A stretch of 64,000 bases of DNA from Spisula solida. Taxonomy: Eukaryota > Mollusca > Bivalvia > Venerida > Mactridae. Where the stretch lies: contig OX365954.1 of NCBI GenBank assembly GCA_947247005.1, positions 1,876,001-1,940,000 of the forward strand, given 5' to 3'. The translations under genes were made by a program, and so were the position numbers. A model generated the notes under the pieces. It was not told the DNA's origin. It ran no database searches and was given only the letters and a program-made list of their open reading frames with translations. This document shows positions 33,901 to 41,494 of this stretch, piece after piece; within the stretch, counting starts at the first letter, position 1; the number at the start of each line of letters is the position of its first letter.

Positions 33901-36782
33901 ATGCCAAAGTACCTGGCCAATTAGTGTAGCGGACAAAATAGTCGTTTGTTACCCAAGCAATCCCTACATGGTTATTTGTCGGGCATGTTTTTTTTCAATT
34001 TTTCATGGCATGTGGGAAGTAGTTGCCAGTTGCTTGAGGAAGATTAAGTTACTTCTGGTACATGCATATTAATTAATTCCTTTAAAATTGCATGACCATC
34101 GTATATGACTGAAAAAGAGTTACCCATTTGACGAAAAAAATGGATCAGGCTGCAGATAAGTATATATTGCAAATATTTTGCTTCATTTTAATATTTGATT
34201 TCGCAGAGGGATTGCTAAAATACAATTACCAGTATCCAGTCGTCTGGTATGATACAATCAGAACATAGGTCAGGAGCCACCTCGTGACGACCCACGTCTG
34301 TATTACACAACCACTTGCCTGATTGAATGCACAGCGCAGCATCTGTTGGGGAAGAAATAAAACCCTATCAATATTCTATTTAACTTTAGAAAGAAAAATC
34401 TGTTTGCGTATTTTGTCAGTGAATAAAACACGGATAGGAGTTCGGATGCGGACGAGTGCGTTCGGATGCGGACCAGTGCGTGTGTTCTATTCACCGACAA
34501 AATACTAGAACAGAGTTTTTATTTCGATTCTAAATTCGAAAATATGCCGTACTATTTAACTGCGCACAGTCCATTTTCACCCATTTGACATAGAACATAA
34601 ATCCACGCTGAAATTGATTGGCTTATTGGCTGGTACAATTACCTCCCTCGTTAATGAAAACGACCTTCGTAATTTTCTGAAGGAAATAACACATTTTAAA
34701 CATTGAAACAATTTTAATAACACGAGTATAGGGTATCAATTTCATGAAATGAAAAATATAAATGAATTGATTATCAGAAGTTCTAATGAAACTTAATTTT
34801 GAGAGTATATTGGAGTTTCTAAAAATAGATGCATCATAGCTGTAACACTGAATACTCCTGCAACTTGTCTTGTTCGCGCCTCGTTGAAGTTTTTACTATA
34901 AAGTTAATGTTCATTCATTCATAATTATGTCACGTGATACGGGAAGTAATTAGTAACAGACAATTTGACAGGTATGTTTTATTGCGGTAATGATACATGC
35001 CCTGGTTTGCTCTATGTGAATATGGATTAACCGCAGATCGTGTTAGAATACACATTAAAATTATTCTAAACTCTAGCCTAAAGTCCATCCGTCAAATTAA
35101 ACTGGTGTTCACAGTTTTGAACTTCATTGAACTTCCGTATTTAGACTACTACATGAAACCCAGTTTTCAATGATCCTAAAGGCGGTCTAATTGCTATGAT
35201 GTTTCAACATAATAATTTCAAATATTATCTATTAGTGGTATTCTACGCATACTTCACAACACATGGGGCATGTTGGGAAGAAAAGTATATACAAACGGCA
35301 CCGATAAATGGGACGTATGTGTTGATAATTAAATCCATGAACATACTGTAAATGCATTCGTACTAAAGGGAAAACTATCAGTTATCAAATTTCGGATGAA
35401 AGGATATAAAAATGAAATTGAAATATTCGTATAGTCCGTTTGCAGCGAAAAAAATCGTCTAAATTTTGAATTGTTAAAAATCTATTCATCAGATGTTGAT
35501 AAAAATTTCCGTAGACTCATAATTTCATTCTACCTACTCCCATTTCAAATTTCATAATTTTTAATTACTTATTTAAACAAGTTTATTCTTTATTGTATAT
35601 TGATATTACTTGGATTTGGACACTTTAACACAGGGAGGTAATCTGGTATTCCATTAATGTTTTACTGTCATTATTTTAACTGTTATAATCTGTAATCAGC
35701 GAGATTAACTATGCTGTGATGAAAGCGAAATTTATGAGGCCCATATAAGTCGATTTATTTAGGTATGTCGCTTGTGTGTATATACAGATTGTGTATAATA
35801 CATGTAATATCACGAAAAAGCAGTGAAAACCAAACCCTTATTCAATAAGCTACATTAGCTATGTATATACTCATACATGGACATACACGTATAAAATAAT
35901 GTCAAATTAAGAACTTATTAAAAGCATTGTAGTGTTTAAGTGCGCAATGACATGTAGTCTTATAACTGAACCAGTCCTAAATAATTGAGTAATATACGTC
36001 TACCCAAACCTTAAGTATTTGTATGAAATCGACATTCACACGTTTGAAGAATGCCTAATATTAAGCAGTCAAAATCGTTTAAAGACGATGTAAAATTCGC
36101 GTTTTTATAGTTTGAGAATGAGGCTGCTAGACGCAAGCCATTTTTACGTTGAGACCCGAAAACATAATACACACATACAGTAGAGATTTACAGACGGGCC
36201 TCGTATATGCTATATTAAATAGGTTACAACTACGTAAATATACCGTTAGACGTGTCACGTGACCATACAATTGGCTGTTGTGTGTAACGAGTCTTCTAAC
36301 ATGAAGTTTCATTGTAAACTACAAATACTTTACATTGAACTGATGAACAAAACTTTTTTCACAAATGCCCCATGTTGCTTAGATTTAGGTAGATACATTT
36401 CATTCACTCGTGCAAAATCTCATACTTGTAGGCGCAGTAAATACTGTGAAATCTTCAATTTAGATGATTTTTTCGCTGCAAACGGTCTATAGTGATTTGT
36501 TTAATTCGATTTGATTGATCATTCATTCACGAAATTCAGTTTATCACAATCAATAAACTAGTCTATATTAAAAAACCAATTATGCATGTTACCTTGTGCT
36601 GACTTGAATAAAACAATCCATCGAACTTCATCTTCAGTATGTTGGTAAGTGCTTAGTTTTTCATATTTATCTTTAAATCGGAAATCACCATGTGCTAGAT
36701 CGAGTACTTCATTCACAGTATGTTTGGTACAGTTGATTGGAAGACCTTTCAGTACCACACATCTGTCACAAACCTCTTCCAT
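7370..36782 (-). CDS. PARP14: PARP14-like protein mono-ADP-ribosyltransferase (RRM-KH-macro-PARP), 23 coding exons
   Basis: Exons in transcript order: 36782-36593, 34342-34230, 33478-31573, 30997-30632, 29702-29454, 27402-27157, 25495-25342, 25103-24869, 24293-23973, 23729-23651, 22829-22068, 21514-21423, 20910-20674, 18131-17910, 17275-17173, 16425-16252, 15456-15265, 15068-14883, 14516-14347, 10425-10254, 9905-9763, 8258-8093, 7650-7370. All introns are GT-AG, all phases agree, and no internal stop arises: 6759 nt, 2252 aa (human PARP14 is about 1800). Domain order is RRM, a long disordered insert, three RRM-like units, KH-like repeats, two macrodomains, a KH-like unit and the PARP catalytic domain. 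Known family role: transfer of single ADP-ribose units to proteins, with macrodomains reading the mark, in interferon and antiviral responses. ATG 36780-36782 opens the first RRM. An AG just upstream (minus-strand TTGTAAG, at 36785-36786) could be an acceptor for a 5' UTR exon or further N-terminal exon, so the start is the least certain point. Confidence 0.93.
8290..9200. repeat. Degenerate intronic repeat rich in TTCGAA and GAATG
   Basis: Within intron 21, GAATG/CATTC and TTCGAA/TCGAAT words recur every 10-30 bases (for example CATTCCGAATG, TTCGAATACATTTCGAATA, GAATGCATTTCGAA). No fixed period is visible. It looks like an old simple or tandem repeat drifted beyond alignment by eye. Open frames across it are by-products. 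Confidence 0.5.
10254..14516 (-). CDS. PARP14: PARP14-like exons 19-20: post-macrodomain and KH-like unit (about residues 1943-2056)
   Basis: Exon 19 (14347-14516) encodes SLKFWQNKSEPTAKVILHVY and a helix (VLEQVATKLDEIRQQ). Exon 20 (10254-10425) encodes a KH-like beta-helix unit (ELLALKQIYGVDVEISHGRV, then DANRAVNLAKKYVNKI). After it the frame passes straight into the catalytic domain (VTESTV-TLPSLWSKM), leaving no room for the WWE domain that precedes the catalytic domain in vertebrate PARP14. A symmetric exon hidden in the 3.9-kb intron 19 could still encode one; I saw no W-x-W-rich frame there. Confidence 0.82.
10990..11220. repeat. GC-rich inverted repeat in intron 19
   Basis: GCGCTACCGAGCGCTTTC and GAAAGCGCTCGATAGCGG form an inverted pair around a loop with CTATCGAAGCGG. 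The block is far more GC-rich than the intron. It is probably a MITE core; outer ends were not resolved. Confidence 0.45.
11781..12095. repeat. Two-copy direct repeat, ~206 bp apart
   Basis: TTTTATAACCTCGTGAAGTA with similar downstream text (including ATTGCTTCCA-TTT-GTTTGAA) occurs at about 11790 and again at about 11996. The copies are diverged. They lie in intron 19. Confidence 0.5.
14004..14094. repeat. Inverted repeat with ~22-bp arms in intron 19
   Basis: ATAAATAACACATAGCTTCGA and TCGAAGTTATGTGTTATTTAT pair around about 45 bases. Probably the ends of a short MITE. Confidence 0.55.
14883..17275 (-). CDS. PARP14: PARP14-like exons 15-18: linker and macrodomain B (about residues 1725-1942)
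   Basis: Exon 15 (17173-17275) is a polar linker (AFQREYSTPSSTGNRRSSRN). Exon 16 (16252-16425) begins the domain (VAVSVTQGDLTKAKTGAIVN) and has loop 1 as STIDQLDLNSGNISKAIL. Exon 17 (15265-15456) carries GKLYCQRIIHVRA and VAFPALGTG. Exon 18 (14883-15068) adds GGKGAQPETMAKLMIQAL and the last strand (IQIIVYESSMV). LNSGxISKAI is typical of PARP14 reader-type macrodomains as I recall them. The exon 17 acceptor at 15457-15458 was chosen because it joins in frame as LE-ANTKKMAF; a second AG 14 bases downstream does not keep the phase. Confidence 0.9.
15487..15712 (-). repeat. Dispersed repeat, copy 1 (intron 16)
   Basis: On the minus strand this reads CATTCAGCTAGGGCATTCAG... to ...GAGTGCTGCCTTCCCTGTCT. 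It matches the opposite-orientation copy at 24383-24553 along most of its length. It contains an internal partial duplication (CTGTGCTCAGTTGGTTCAGTTGGACATTGTG-type text). It stops about 30 bases from the exon 17 acceptor. Class uncertain; no TIRs are evident. Confidence 0.7.
16800..17128. mobile_element. 329-bp TIR element, TAA target-site duplication
   Basis: Ends GACGTAACGCACGGTACTGG and (minus strand) GACGTAACGCACGCTACTGT continue matching to about 30 bp. TAA flanks both sides (16797-16799, 17129-17131). The 3-bp TAA duplication points to PIF/Harbinger-type mobilisation. It sits 45 bp past the exon 15 donor. It shares its terminus with 18343-19784. Confidence 0.75.
17910..21514 (-). CDS. 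PARP14: PARP14-like exons 12-14: macrodomain A (about residues 1541-1724)
   Basis: Exon 12 (21423-21514) gives the first strand (SKITIQVVTGSLVDEN). Exon 13 (20674-20910) gives VDVVVNSTNKDIDLTVGMVA and a Cys/Lys-rich helix. Exon 14 (17910-18131) gives the second ligand loop (SIAFPALGTGALKFPADVVA) and the terminal strand (VHFVVWEG). The NSTN start and PALGTG loop are ADP-ribose-binding features of macrodomains. Loop 1 lacks the GGGVAxA-like text of hydrolytic macrodomains and resembles PARP14 reader-type domains. Intron 13 is swollen by a 1.4-kb TIR element (18343-19784). Confidence 0.9.
18343..19784. mobile_element. 1.44-kb TIR element with internal tandem repeats
   Basis: Ends GACGTAACGCACGAAATTGG and (minus strand) GACGTAACGCACAATACTGG, each followed by AACCAC. 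ATA flanks both sides. The interior, about 18590-19570, is four to five diverged ~190-bp monomers (anchors: GGACACAG-AACTAACGGCATTTT, TTTTTAACGTTATTTTTACGCGC, TTATATAAATAAA-AAAAGGTAT). No transposase frame. It occupies most of intron 13. Confidence 0.75.
20045..20205. repeat. Repeat sharing blocks with 10465-10545
   Basis: GTGTTGATCCGTCGGGTTGTATTACTT here matches GTGTTGATACGTCGGGTCGTATTACTT at about 10490. CACACTGCAGTGATATTCGTATG here is the reverse complement of text at about 10467. The two copies are rearranged relative to each other. Both are intronic (introns 13 and 19). Confidence 0.5.
22068..25103 (-). CDS. PARP14: PARP14-like exons 8-11: KH-like repeat region (about residues 1075-1540)
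   Basis: Exons 8 (24869-25103), 9 (23973-24293), 10 (23651-23729) and 11 (22068-22829) encode alternating beta strands and amphipathic helices with KH-like spacing, for example VQITIADVKKKSGFHVTGKK followed by a helix (LALNKLQKVLDA). Vertebrate PARP14 carries a run of KH domains between the RRMs and macrodomains, so position supports the call. The 762-nt exon 11 holds at least three units. The individual GxxG loops are degenerate, so nucleic-acid binding cannot be asserted. Confidence 0.8.
24383..24553 (+). repeat. Dispersed repeat, copy 2 (intron 8)
   Basis: Reads CATTCAGCTAGGACATTCAG ... CTGTGCTCGGCTGGTTAAGT ... CTGCCTTCCCTGTCTGAC on the plus strand. It is the inverted partner of 15487-15712 within the same transcription unit, and the same tail text seeds the minisatellite at 39650-40136. 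Confidence 0.7.
25342..30997 (-). CDS. PARP14: PARP14-like exons 4-7: three RRM-like units (about residues 737-1074)
   Basis: Exon 4 (30632-30997) starts with a tail continuing the disordered region (LYEEIDR, RPPIPAPRK) and then opens an RRM at TVLVKGLTETISEEILELFF. Exon 5 (29454-29702) closes it and opens a second weaker unit (NPLMLLMTNINETTSEEC). Exon 6 (27157-27402) closes that and opens a third (SIRVTDFNDSTSTEALGLYF), finished in exon 7 (25342-25495, DAERVCDNQNHSLDGRKL). Each split is phase 1 and regenerates an Asp codon, a repeated gene structure. The pattern 'GGG/KGG-D/E-V/I' after helix 1 recurs as in PARP14 RRMs. Introns hold a mariner relic (28134-29115), a LINE 3' fragment and a tRNA-like relic. 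Confidence 0.88.
25902..26206 (-). pseudogene. LINE 3' fragment: C-terminal Cys/His end of a retrotransposon ORF2
   Basis: About 100 codons in one open frame ending at 25902: HKLEVESGRCHKPVKVPFNE, then RKCKCCSTLEDEFHFVLECP and VYKDLRK. The 'ER-x-C-x-x-C...EDE-x-HF...CP-x-Y' pattern is the zinc-knuckle end of many non-LTR ORF2 proteins. It lacks RT and endonuclease, so it is a 5'-truncated insertion in intron 6 of the PARP14-like gene, same strand. The 3' limit of the element is not resolved. Confidence 0.75.
27025..27110 (-). repeat. tRNA-like relic or SINE head in intron 6
   Basis: On the minus strand: ATAGAGCATCCGCTTCGAGT then GCGGGAGGTCCCGGGTACCA, resembling a tRNA D-arm/box A, anticodon stem and box B (GGTCCCGGGTACC). 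The acceptor stem is not convincing, so this is more likely a SINE head than a functional tRNA. Confidence 0.45.
28134..29115 (+). mobile_element. Mariner-type element relic, 982 bp, TA-flanked
   Basis: Ends read AGGGGTGATCCAGAATTACG on both strands, with about 33 bp of TIR, and TA at 28132-28133 and 29116-29117. Inside, at about 28652-28780, plus-strand codons KWHNRFKEELDDVTGHAGRG match the pattern W-H-x-R-F-K-E...G-R of the helix-turn-helix part of mariner transposases. Frames upstream (TKEMLEK) are broken by a stop and no DDD catalytic part remains. It is an internally deleted, dead copy in intron 5. Confidence 0.75.
31573..33478 (-). CDS. PARP14: PARP14-like exon 3: 635-aa low-complexity, tyrosine-motif insert (residues 102-736)
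   Basis: One 1906-nt exon with no globular-domain look: rich in Ser, Asn, Asp, Glu and Gln. Four 18-residue repeats occupy about residues 369-440. A Met/Pro block (PMPMPMPMPYMPYM) follows, then tyrosines in short motifs (IYDEV at Y609, IYDSP at Y620, LYQQL about Y628, DYESV at Y725, TYGSI at Y732) and a basic proline motif (GPIPAIRKRPK). I know no counterpart of this insert in vertebrate PARP14, which is shorter by about this order of length. It is in frame throughout and bounded by a clear acceptor (TTTCTTTTCAG) and donor (GTGAGTG), so it is coding rather than a retained intron. Its function is not recognisable; a disordered signalling or scaffold region is inference. Confidence 0.85.
32462..32677 (-). 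repeat. In-frame 54-bp tandem repeat, 4 copies, inside exon 3
   Basis: Four 18-codon units begin at NDTHEHIQQTYEIENTEK, NDAIEHTKQTAVNENTGE, NDANENMEQSDAFKNKEQ and NNTKEQLRHKNSTGNVER. The period is exactly 54 bp and keeps the frame. A fifth, partial unit (INTHVNKTG) follows. The units are much diverged, so the array is old. Confidence 0.8.
33490..33665 (+). repeat. Two short direct repeats carrying box-B-like GGTTCGAATC
   Basis: GGTTCGAATCGACAAAGGAG-TCCGTTC and GGTTCGAATCTAAATAGGAG-TTTGTTCCG are about 75 bases apart in intron 2. They may be SINE fragments. Short and uncertain. Confidence 0.4.
34230..36782 (-). CDS. PARP14: PARP14-like exons 1-2: N-terminal RRM-like domain (residues 1-101)
   Basis: Exon 1 (36593-36782) encodes MEEVCDRCVVLKGLPINCTK and the first part of an RRM fold; CVVLKGLP fits an RNP2-like strand. 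Exon 2 (34230-34342) supplies the C-terminal part (DAALCIQSGKWLCNTDV). The junction is phase 1 and creates the Asp of 'AQ-DAALC', the same place where the later RRM units are split, so these units share an ancestral exon structure. The 2.2-kb intron holds a small hairpin MITE at 34408-34505. RRM-like folds at this end of PARP14/PARP10 proteins are established knowledge; RNA binding here is inference. Confidence 0.88.
34408..34505. mobile_element. 98-bp hairpin MITE next to exon 2
   Basis: GTATTTTGTCAGTGAATAAA and, from the other strand, GTATTTTGTCGGTGAATAGA form ~25-bp arms. The centre carries a 19-bp direct duplication (GTTCGGATGCGGACSAGTGC). It lies 66 bp upstream of exon 2. Confidence 0.65.
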
Positions 36783-37272
36783 ACCTTACAATCAATCCGT
36801 GTATCAGCTCAAATCTGTTAAATATACGTAAATAATTTGTGAGAGAAAACGGTGTGATTTCCTGTATTATCTGTATCATTGTGGTATACAGAGTGCGGAT
36901 ATACGAGTACACATGTATAAATTCACTTTGTGTATCAACAACATTTATCAAAAGTTTAGTGTAGATAATAACAAAGGGAGCTTACTGATGGTTTTTATTT
37001 AATTACTTTGTCGGATTTGTCTCTCTTTAGAAATTCTACATTTACTCTTTTATAGTTATAACAAGCGCGGTGTGTTTATGCTAGACAAACAACACCAACG
37101 AATTGATAGGCGTAATAAAAAAGGTAAATTCTTGACCTTGGTAGTTTAAATGGACGGATTTACTATATAAACTATCTGGTAAAAGTACAATCACATGCAT
37201 AACCTAGAAGTTGAACTATATTCGATATACGTTTCTGTATTAACACGAGTCACTTGATACTTTAAGTCACAC

Positions 37273-37404
37273 CCACAGGGTATTGACACATATTATTTTA
37301 TGCGTGTGCGACCGCCAAAAATATACCTAATATACGAATATTTTCGTATATGAGATATAAGGCGGTCGCACACGCATAAAATAATATGCGTCAATACCCT
37401 GTGG
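37273..37404. mobile_element. 132-bp MITE with 44-bp TIRs and TCACAC duplication
   Basis: CCACAGGGTATTGACACATA... and ...TATGCGTCAATACCCTGTGG are near-perfect inverted arms of about 44 bp around a 44-base AT-rich centre that is itself palindromic (ATACGAATATTTTCGTAT). TCACAC flanks both ends (37267-37272, 37405-37410). The element is almost one complete hairpin. Confidence 0.8.
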
Positions 37405-37912
37405 TCACACCCAGTGCGAGCATGTTATATTAGAACCACATAACTCGAGGGGACATAATTTATTTATACCAACTACATACAGATCGGACTTCGACATGCT
37501 GCTACCAATACGGTCGTCGTTAAGTAACCACTAAGTAATCGACGCGTGTATATTGTAGAACGCACTGCCCCAGTAATGGAGGGATAAATATAAGGTTATC
37601 AACATTTCTAGATTATCCAGTTACTGAAGTGATTGCAAACAAATCATCAGCCGGAAGCTCTTTATGGCTATATATAAGAGTACAAACATGTACTTGAACC
37701 AAACAACGACAGGAAATCGCTGTAGTGTCTGTGTCCAAAAACAATAAATAGATTAAAATTATTTCATTTCCCTGTCGTAGCTGTTTCACGACCCTTTGAG
37801 TGTTAAAGTAACGGTCTGCTGTACAGTATATCATTTGAAGGAAGATAAAATATAGCTTGTAACGTGAGCGCACACGCGACATAGAGCGGACTATTTTAGT
37901 TTCGGCTTTTAC

Positions 37913-38645
37913 CACTGTCGTGTAACTGCGCCGGACGGAATTTTCCGTGCGCCGGTCGAGACACACCAAGATGGCGGACTGTTTGACCGCGAAAAGGTAG
38001 GCGCTTGTTTCTTCACTTCTTCTAGTCTTTTGTATTGCCTTTATGTTAATTTTTTTGTTGAATACGATGCAGCTAGAATTGCCGCGGTCATCGATGCAGG
38101 TACCATGTCCGGTAATGTAGTTTTATTCAATAAAACCGTGTTTGAACGTTGAAATTTCACGAAGTTGAAAAATGAATCGAGAACTGCAGTTTTATCCGGT
38201 CATATTGTCGCCCATACCGGGTTCTATAAATGATCACTTTGTCAAATCTAAGGAATGCTATTGTTGACGCTTTGCAAGTCAGTAATCAACAAAATTGTAC
38301 ATATATGGCCAAGGGGGTCTGATTCTAGGGCATTTGACAAATTGGCCATTTATAGAACCCGGTATGCGCAACACTATGACCGGATAAAACTGCAGTTCTC
38401 GATTCATTTTTCAACTTCGAGAAATGTCAAGGTTCAAACACGGTTTTATTGAATAATACTACAATACCAGACATGGTACCTGCATCGATGAACGCGCCAA
38501 TTCTAGCTGCATTTTATTCAACAAAACATTAATCATAAAGGCAATATAAAAGACTAGAAGAAGTGAAGAAAAAAGCGCCTACCTTTTCGCGGTCAAACAG
38601 TCCGCCATCTTGGTGTGTCTCGTCCGGCGCAGTTACACGACAGTG
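37913..38645. mobile_element. 733-bp foldback element, ~320-bp arms, TTTAC duplication
   Basis: Left arm 37913-38250 and right arm about 38325-38645 are diverged reverse complements, starting CACTGTCGTGTAACTGCGCC / GGCGCAGTTACACGACAGTG. TTTAC flanks both ends (37908-37912, 38646-38650). The left arm has an extra ~18-bp block (ACGGAATTTTCCGTGCGCCG). Each arm contains, reading inward, ACCAAGATGGCGGACTGTTT followed by GCGAAAAGGTAGGCGC. The outer ends are CpG-rich in an AT-rich region. Confidence 0.8.
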
Positions 38646-39649
38646 TTTACGTGTTACTGGCGATATTAAGCTAACAAGACGAAACTCAATAGGCTCTATG
38701 TCATTCTAAACTGAGCATTTGTTTCTTGAGCGTAAGTTAACAGAGTACGCTTTATTTACGGATTGTCATGAATAAGAACGTACGGCAAACGTCACAATGT
38801 CATGATGGATTCTTATAGTATTTAGTAGACAGTTCAACAATTTTACATGTAGTTATATTTAAAGGATCGAATATTGGTTGTTTAGGACAGGTGGCCGCTC
38901 GAGGTGACAGCAACACGTAGTTAACTGTAGTTAACGTAGTGTATGGCGTGTAATAATACATGTTATCACACGACATGAAGTAGATAAGCTAAGATTGTAA
39001 CATATTTTATATAAGTATACATGTTCAACGTTATCTCAATGTTTAAGGTCAACATTTTGCGACTTCGATCGATCGTACACTCATGTTATCAAGTAGTACG
39101 TACTGGTTTAAAGTAATGAACCAATCAATACATTACCTATCAATGTTAGGTTTACATATTGATAAATAATAGTTTCAAAATACATAAACGCATGCATTGT
39201 ATGACTGGGCCAGACGTATGGTACCGGGTATTTTCTTCCGAGACATTCATAGTTTATACTAGTCTACGCTTCCTTATTCTCAATAAAGTTACGCACATGA
39301 AGTTTTCCTTGTTTTATCTAAACAAGGAAGACGTGTTTAGAAGGTTCAGTGCACAAATACATTAAGTAGTATAATCATGATTTGTTGTGTTTCTGGCTTA
39401 TTCTGTGATGTTAGGATAGTTCTGCGTATACAGCATAGCCGGCCGAGCTACGTCACCATGATTGACGCCAGTTGGCGTCTGGAGTTAGCCTTATAATCTT
39501 CCTTTAAAAGCTGGCTTATCTCTCATACCATCAGGAATGAGGTGTCGACAGTGATTAATATATTAAGATGTACGAACTTATTTCACAATCGACCCAGATA
39601 ACATTCTGACTTTAAACACGGGTAATTGTGGTCTGTGCTGTGTTTATAG

Positions 39650-40136
39650 TTCTATGTTCGGTTGTTTTAGTTGAGTACTACCTTCCCAGTCCGATGTTTT
39701 AGTTGAGTACTACCTTCCCAGTCCGATGTTTTAGTTGAGTACTACCTTCCCAGTCAGATGTTTTAGTTGAGCACTACCTTCCCAGTCAGATGTTTTAGTT
39801 GAGTACTACCTTCCCAGTCCGATGTTTTAGTTGAGTACTACCTTCCCAGTCCGATGTTTTAGTTGAGGTTTTAGTTGAGTACTACCTTCCCAGTCCGATG
39901 TTTTAGTTGAGGTTTTAGTTGAGTACTACCTTCCCAGTCCGATGTTTTAGTTGAGTACTACCTTCCCAGTCCGATGTTTTAGTTGAGTACTACCTTCCCA
40001 GTCCGATGTTTTAGTTGAGGTTTTAGTTGAGTACTACCTTCCCAGTCCGATGTTTTAGTTGAGGTTTTAGTTGAGTACTACCTTCCCAGTCCGATGTTTT
40101 AGTTGAGTACTACCTTCCCAGTCCGATGTTTTATTA
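39650..40136 (+). repeat. Minisatellite, ~32-bp unit, about 14 copies
   Basis: The unit is TTTTAGTTGAGTACTACCTT + CCCAGTCCGATG. Several copies carry a 12-bp partial duplication (TTTTAGTTGAGG), giving 32- and 44-bp steps. The preceding text (CTGTGCTGTGTTTATAGTTC...) and the unit itself match the tail of the dispersed repeats at 15487-15712 and 24383-24553, so the array arose inside a copy of that family. Confidence 0.85.
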
Positions 40137-40211
40137 TAGTTTTCTTATGTAGATTGCAACCGAAACATCGATCAGAATATGTTGTAGGAAGTAAAATAAT
40201 TTATAAAATGG

Positions 40212-40334
40212 TGTGTTTGTAGGCACAGATAACTGTATCATTGATTAAGAGTAAAACATTTTTTTTGGTTCAATTTATTAATCTTCTAATTTTTTTACTC
40301 TTAATCAATGATACGATTACCTGTGTTTGTAGGC
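40212..40334. mobile_element. Inverted repeat flanked by 13-bp direct repeats
   Basis: Arms ACTGTATCATTGATTAAGAG / CTCTTAATCAATGATACGAT pair over ~30 bp. The whole unit is bracketed by TGTGTTTGTAGGC at 40212-40224 and 40322-40334. The direct repeats could be a long target-site duplication. Confidence 0.6.
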
Positions 40335-41494
40335 CTATAGAGTGTTGACCTCTACCTCAGCGGGTAACATGAAATAAAGAATCCATATTCTTCCTATAGT
40401 AGGGTTCTTCATAGAACGTATATATACATGTAACTCAATGATATATGATTTAACAAAGTAAATAATGTTACAAAATAGACATATTATGTTTCAATACCAA
40501 AAATTGACACAAACCAGCGTTACGGGTTACAGTAATGAACATAAAATTATATGTAATTACCCTTAATATCAAATAATGCAATGTTCGATTTAACAACTAA
40601 ATACATACAATGTCCATTGACAATCTTAAAGGTGTATTTATATCTAACCCAGATATCAAGTTTTAATTCTTGTCCTACACATATTATAAAACAGAAGTTA
40701 TTTGTTATTTTACCTTTTTCTAGCTTAATAGTAAGCTGTTATAAGCGAATCCACTCCCATTTTGACTCACAATTTTCGAAAATTGCATTGCTACTTTCGG
40801 TTTTAAAACGTTTGCGTATTCGATTGTAAACTCGAGTTAGCCACAGCTGGTAGATAATGATTATAGTATACACCTTATCGAAGTACAGAGCGAGACTTAG
40901 TCACGTACCGCAGTTCAACGAAAAGGTTAGGCACTAATAAGGTCAATAAATTTCATAGACAATTCAAAATACTGAAGAAATAAATTGTATATTCTTTACT
41001 ATTGCATTTTGTATCTACAAATCCTATAAATTTGGCAAAGCAAATTTACGGAGATGTCCCTAACAGGAGGTTAATTTGATAGTTGTTTGCTAGTTCATAA
41101 TCAATTCAAGGAAAACTGGTTATGTCATCTGACTGTCGTATAAAATTACTTGCATATACATGAATAATAGTTCTCTCTGAAAATAACAATGACAACCATA
41201 ATGGGAAAACAATGTAGACCAGGGGCGTAGCTGGAGGTATTTGAATGTGTACGCAAAATGGCTAGGGGGTATGGGGGGAATTTTGTACGCTAGAACGTCT
41301 CTGGTGCGTTCTGGTGTGTTTTTTTGCTTCATCTTTAACATTATTTTTACTGATTGACCACGTTTTTTTTGTATAGAGCTTTTTAGAAGTGTTTCTAAGA
41401 AATGTTAAAAATACTGAAGGATTATCCCCCTCAGGGCTTAGGCATCAGTTTTTTATAGCATTTTTCGATCTTTTTTTTTTTCACTTTTTGAGAA

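Larger units (their letters stand above)
36783..41494. other. Intergenic region upstream of the PARP14-like start
   Basis: No exon recognised. It must contain the PARP14-like promoter and any 5' UTR exon; I cannot place a TATA box or interferon-type element with confidence. Distinct structures inside (37273-37404, 37913-38645, 39650-40136, 40212-40334) are listed separately. Confidence 0.55.
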
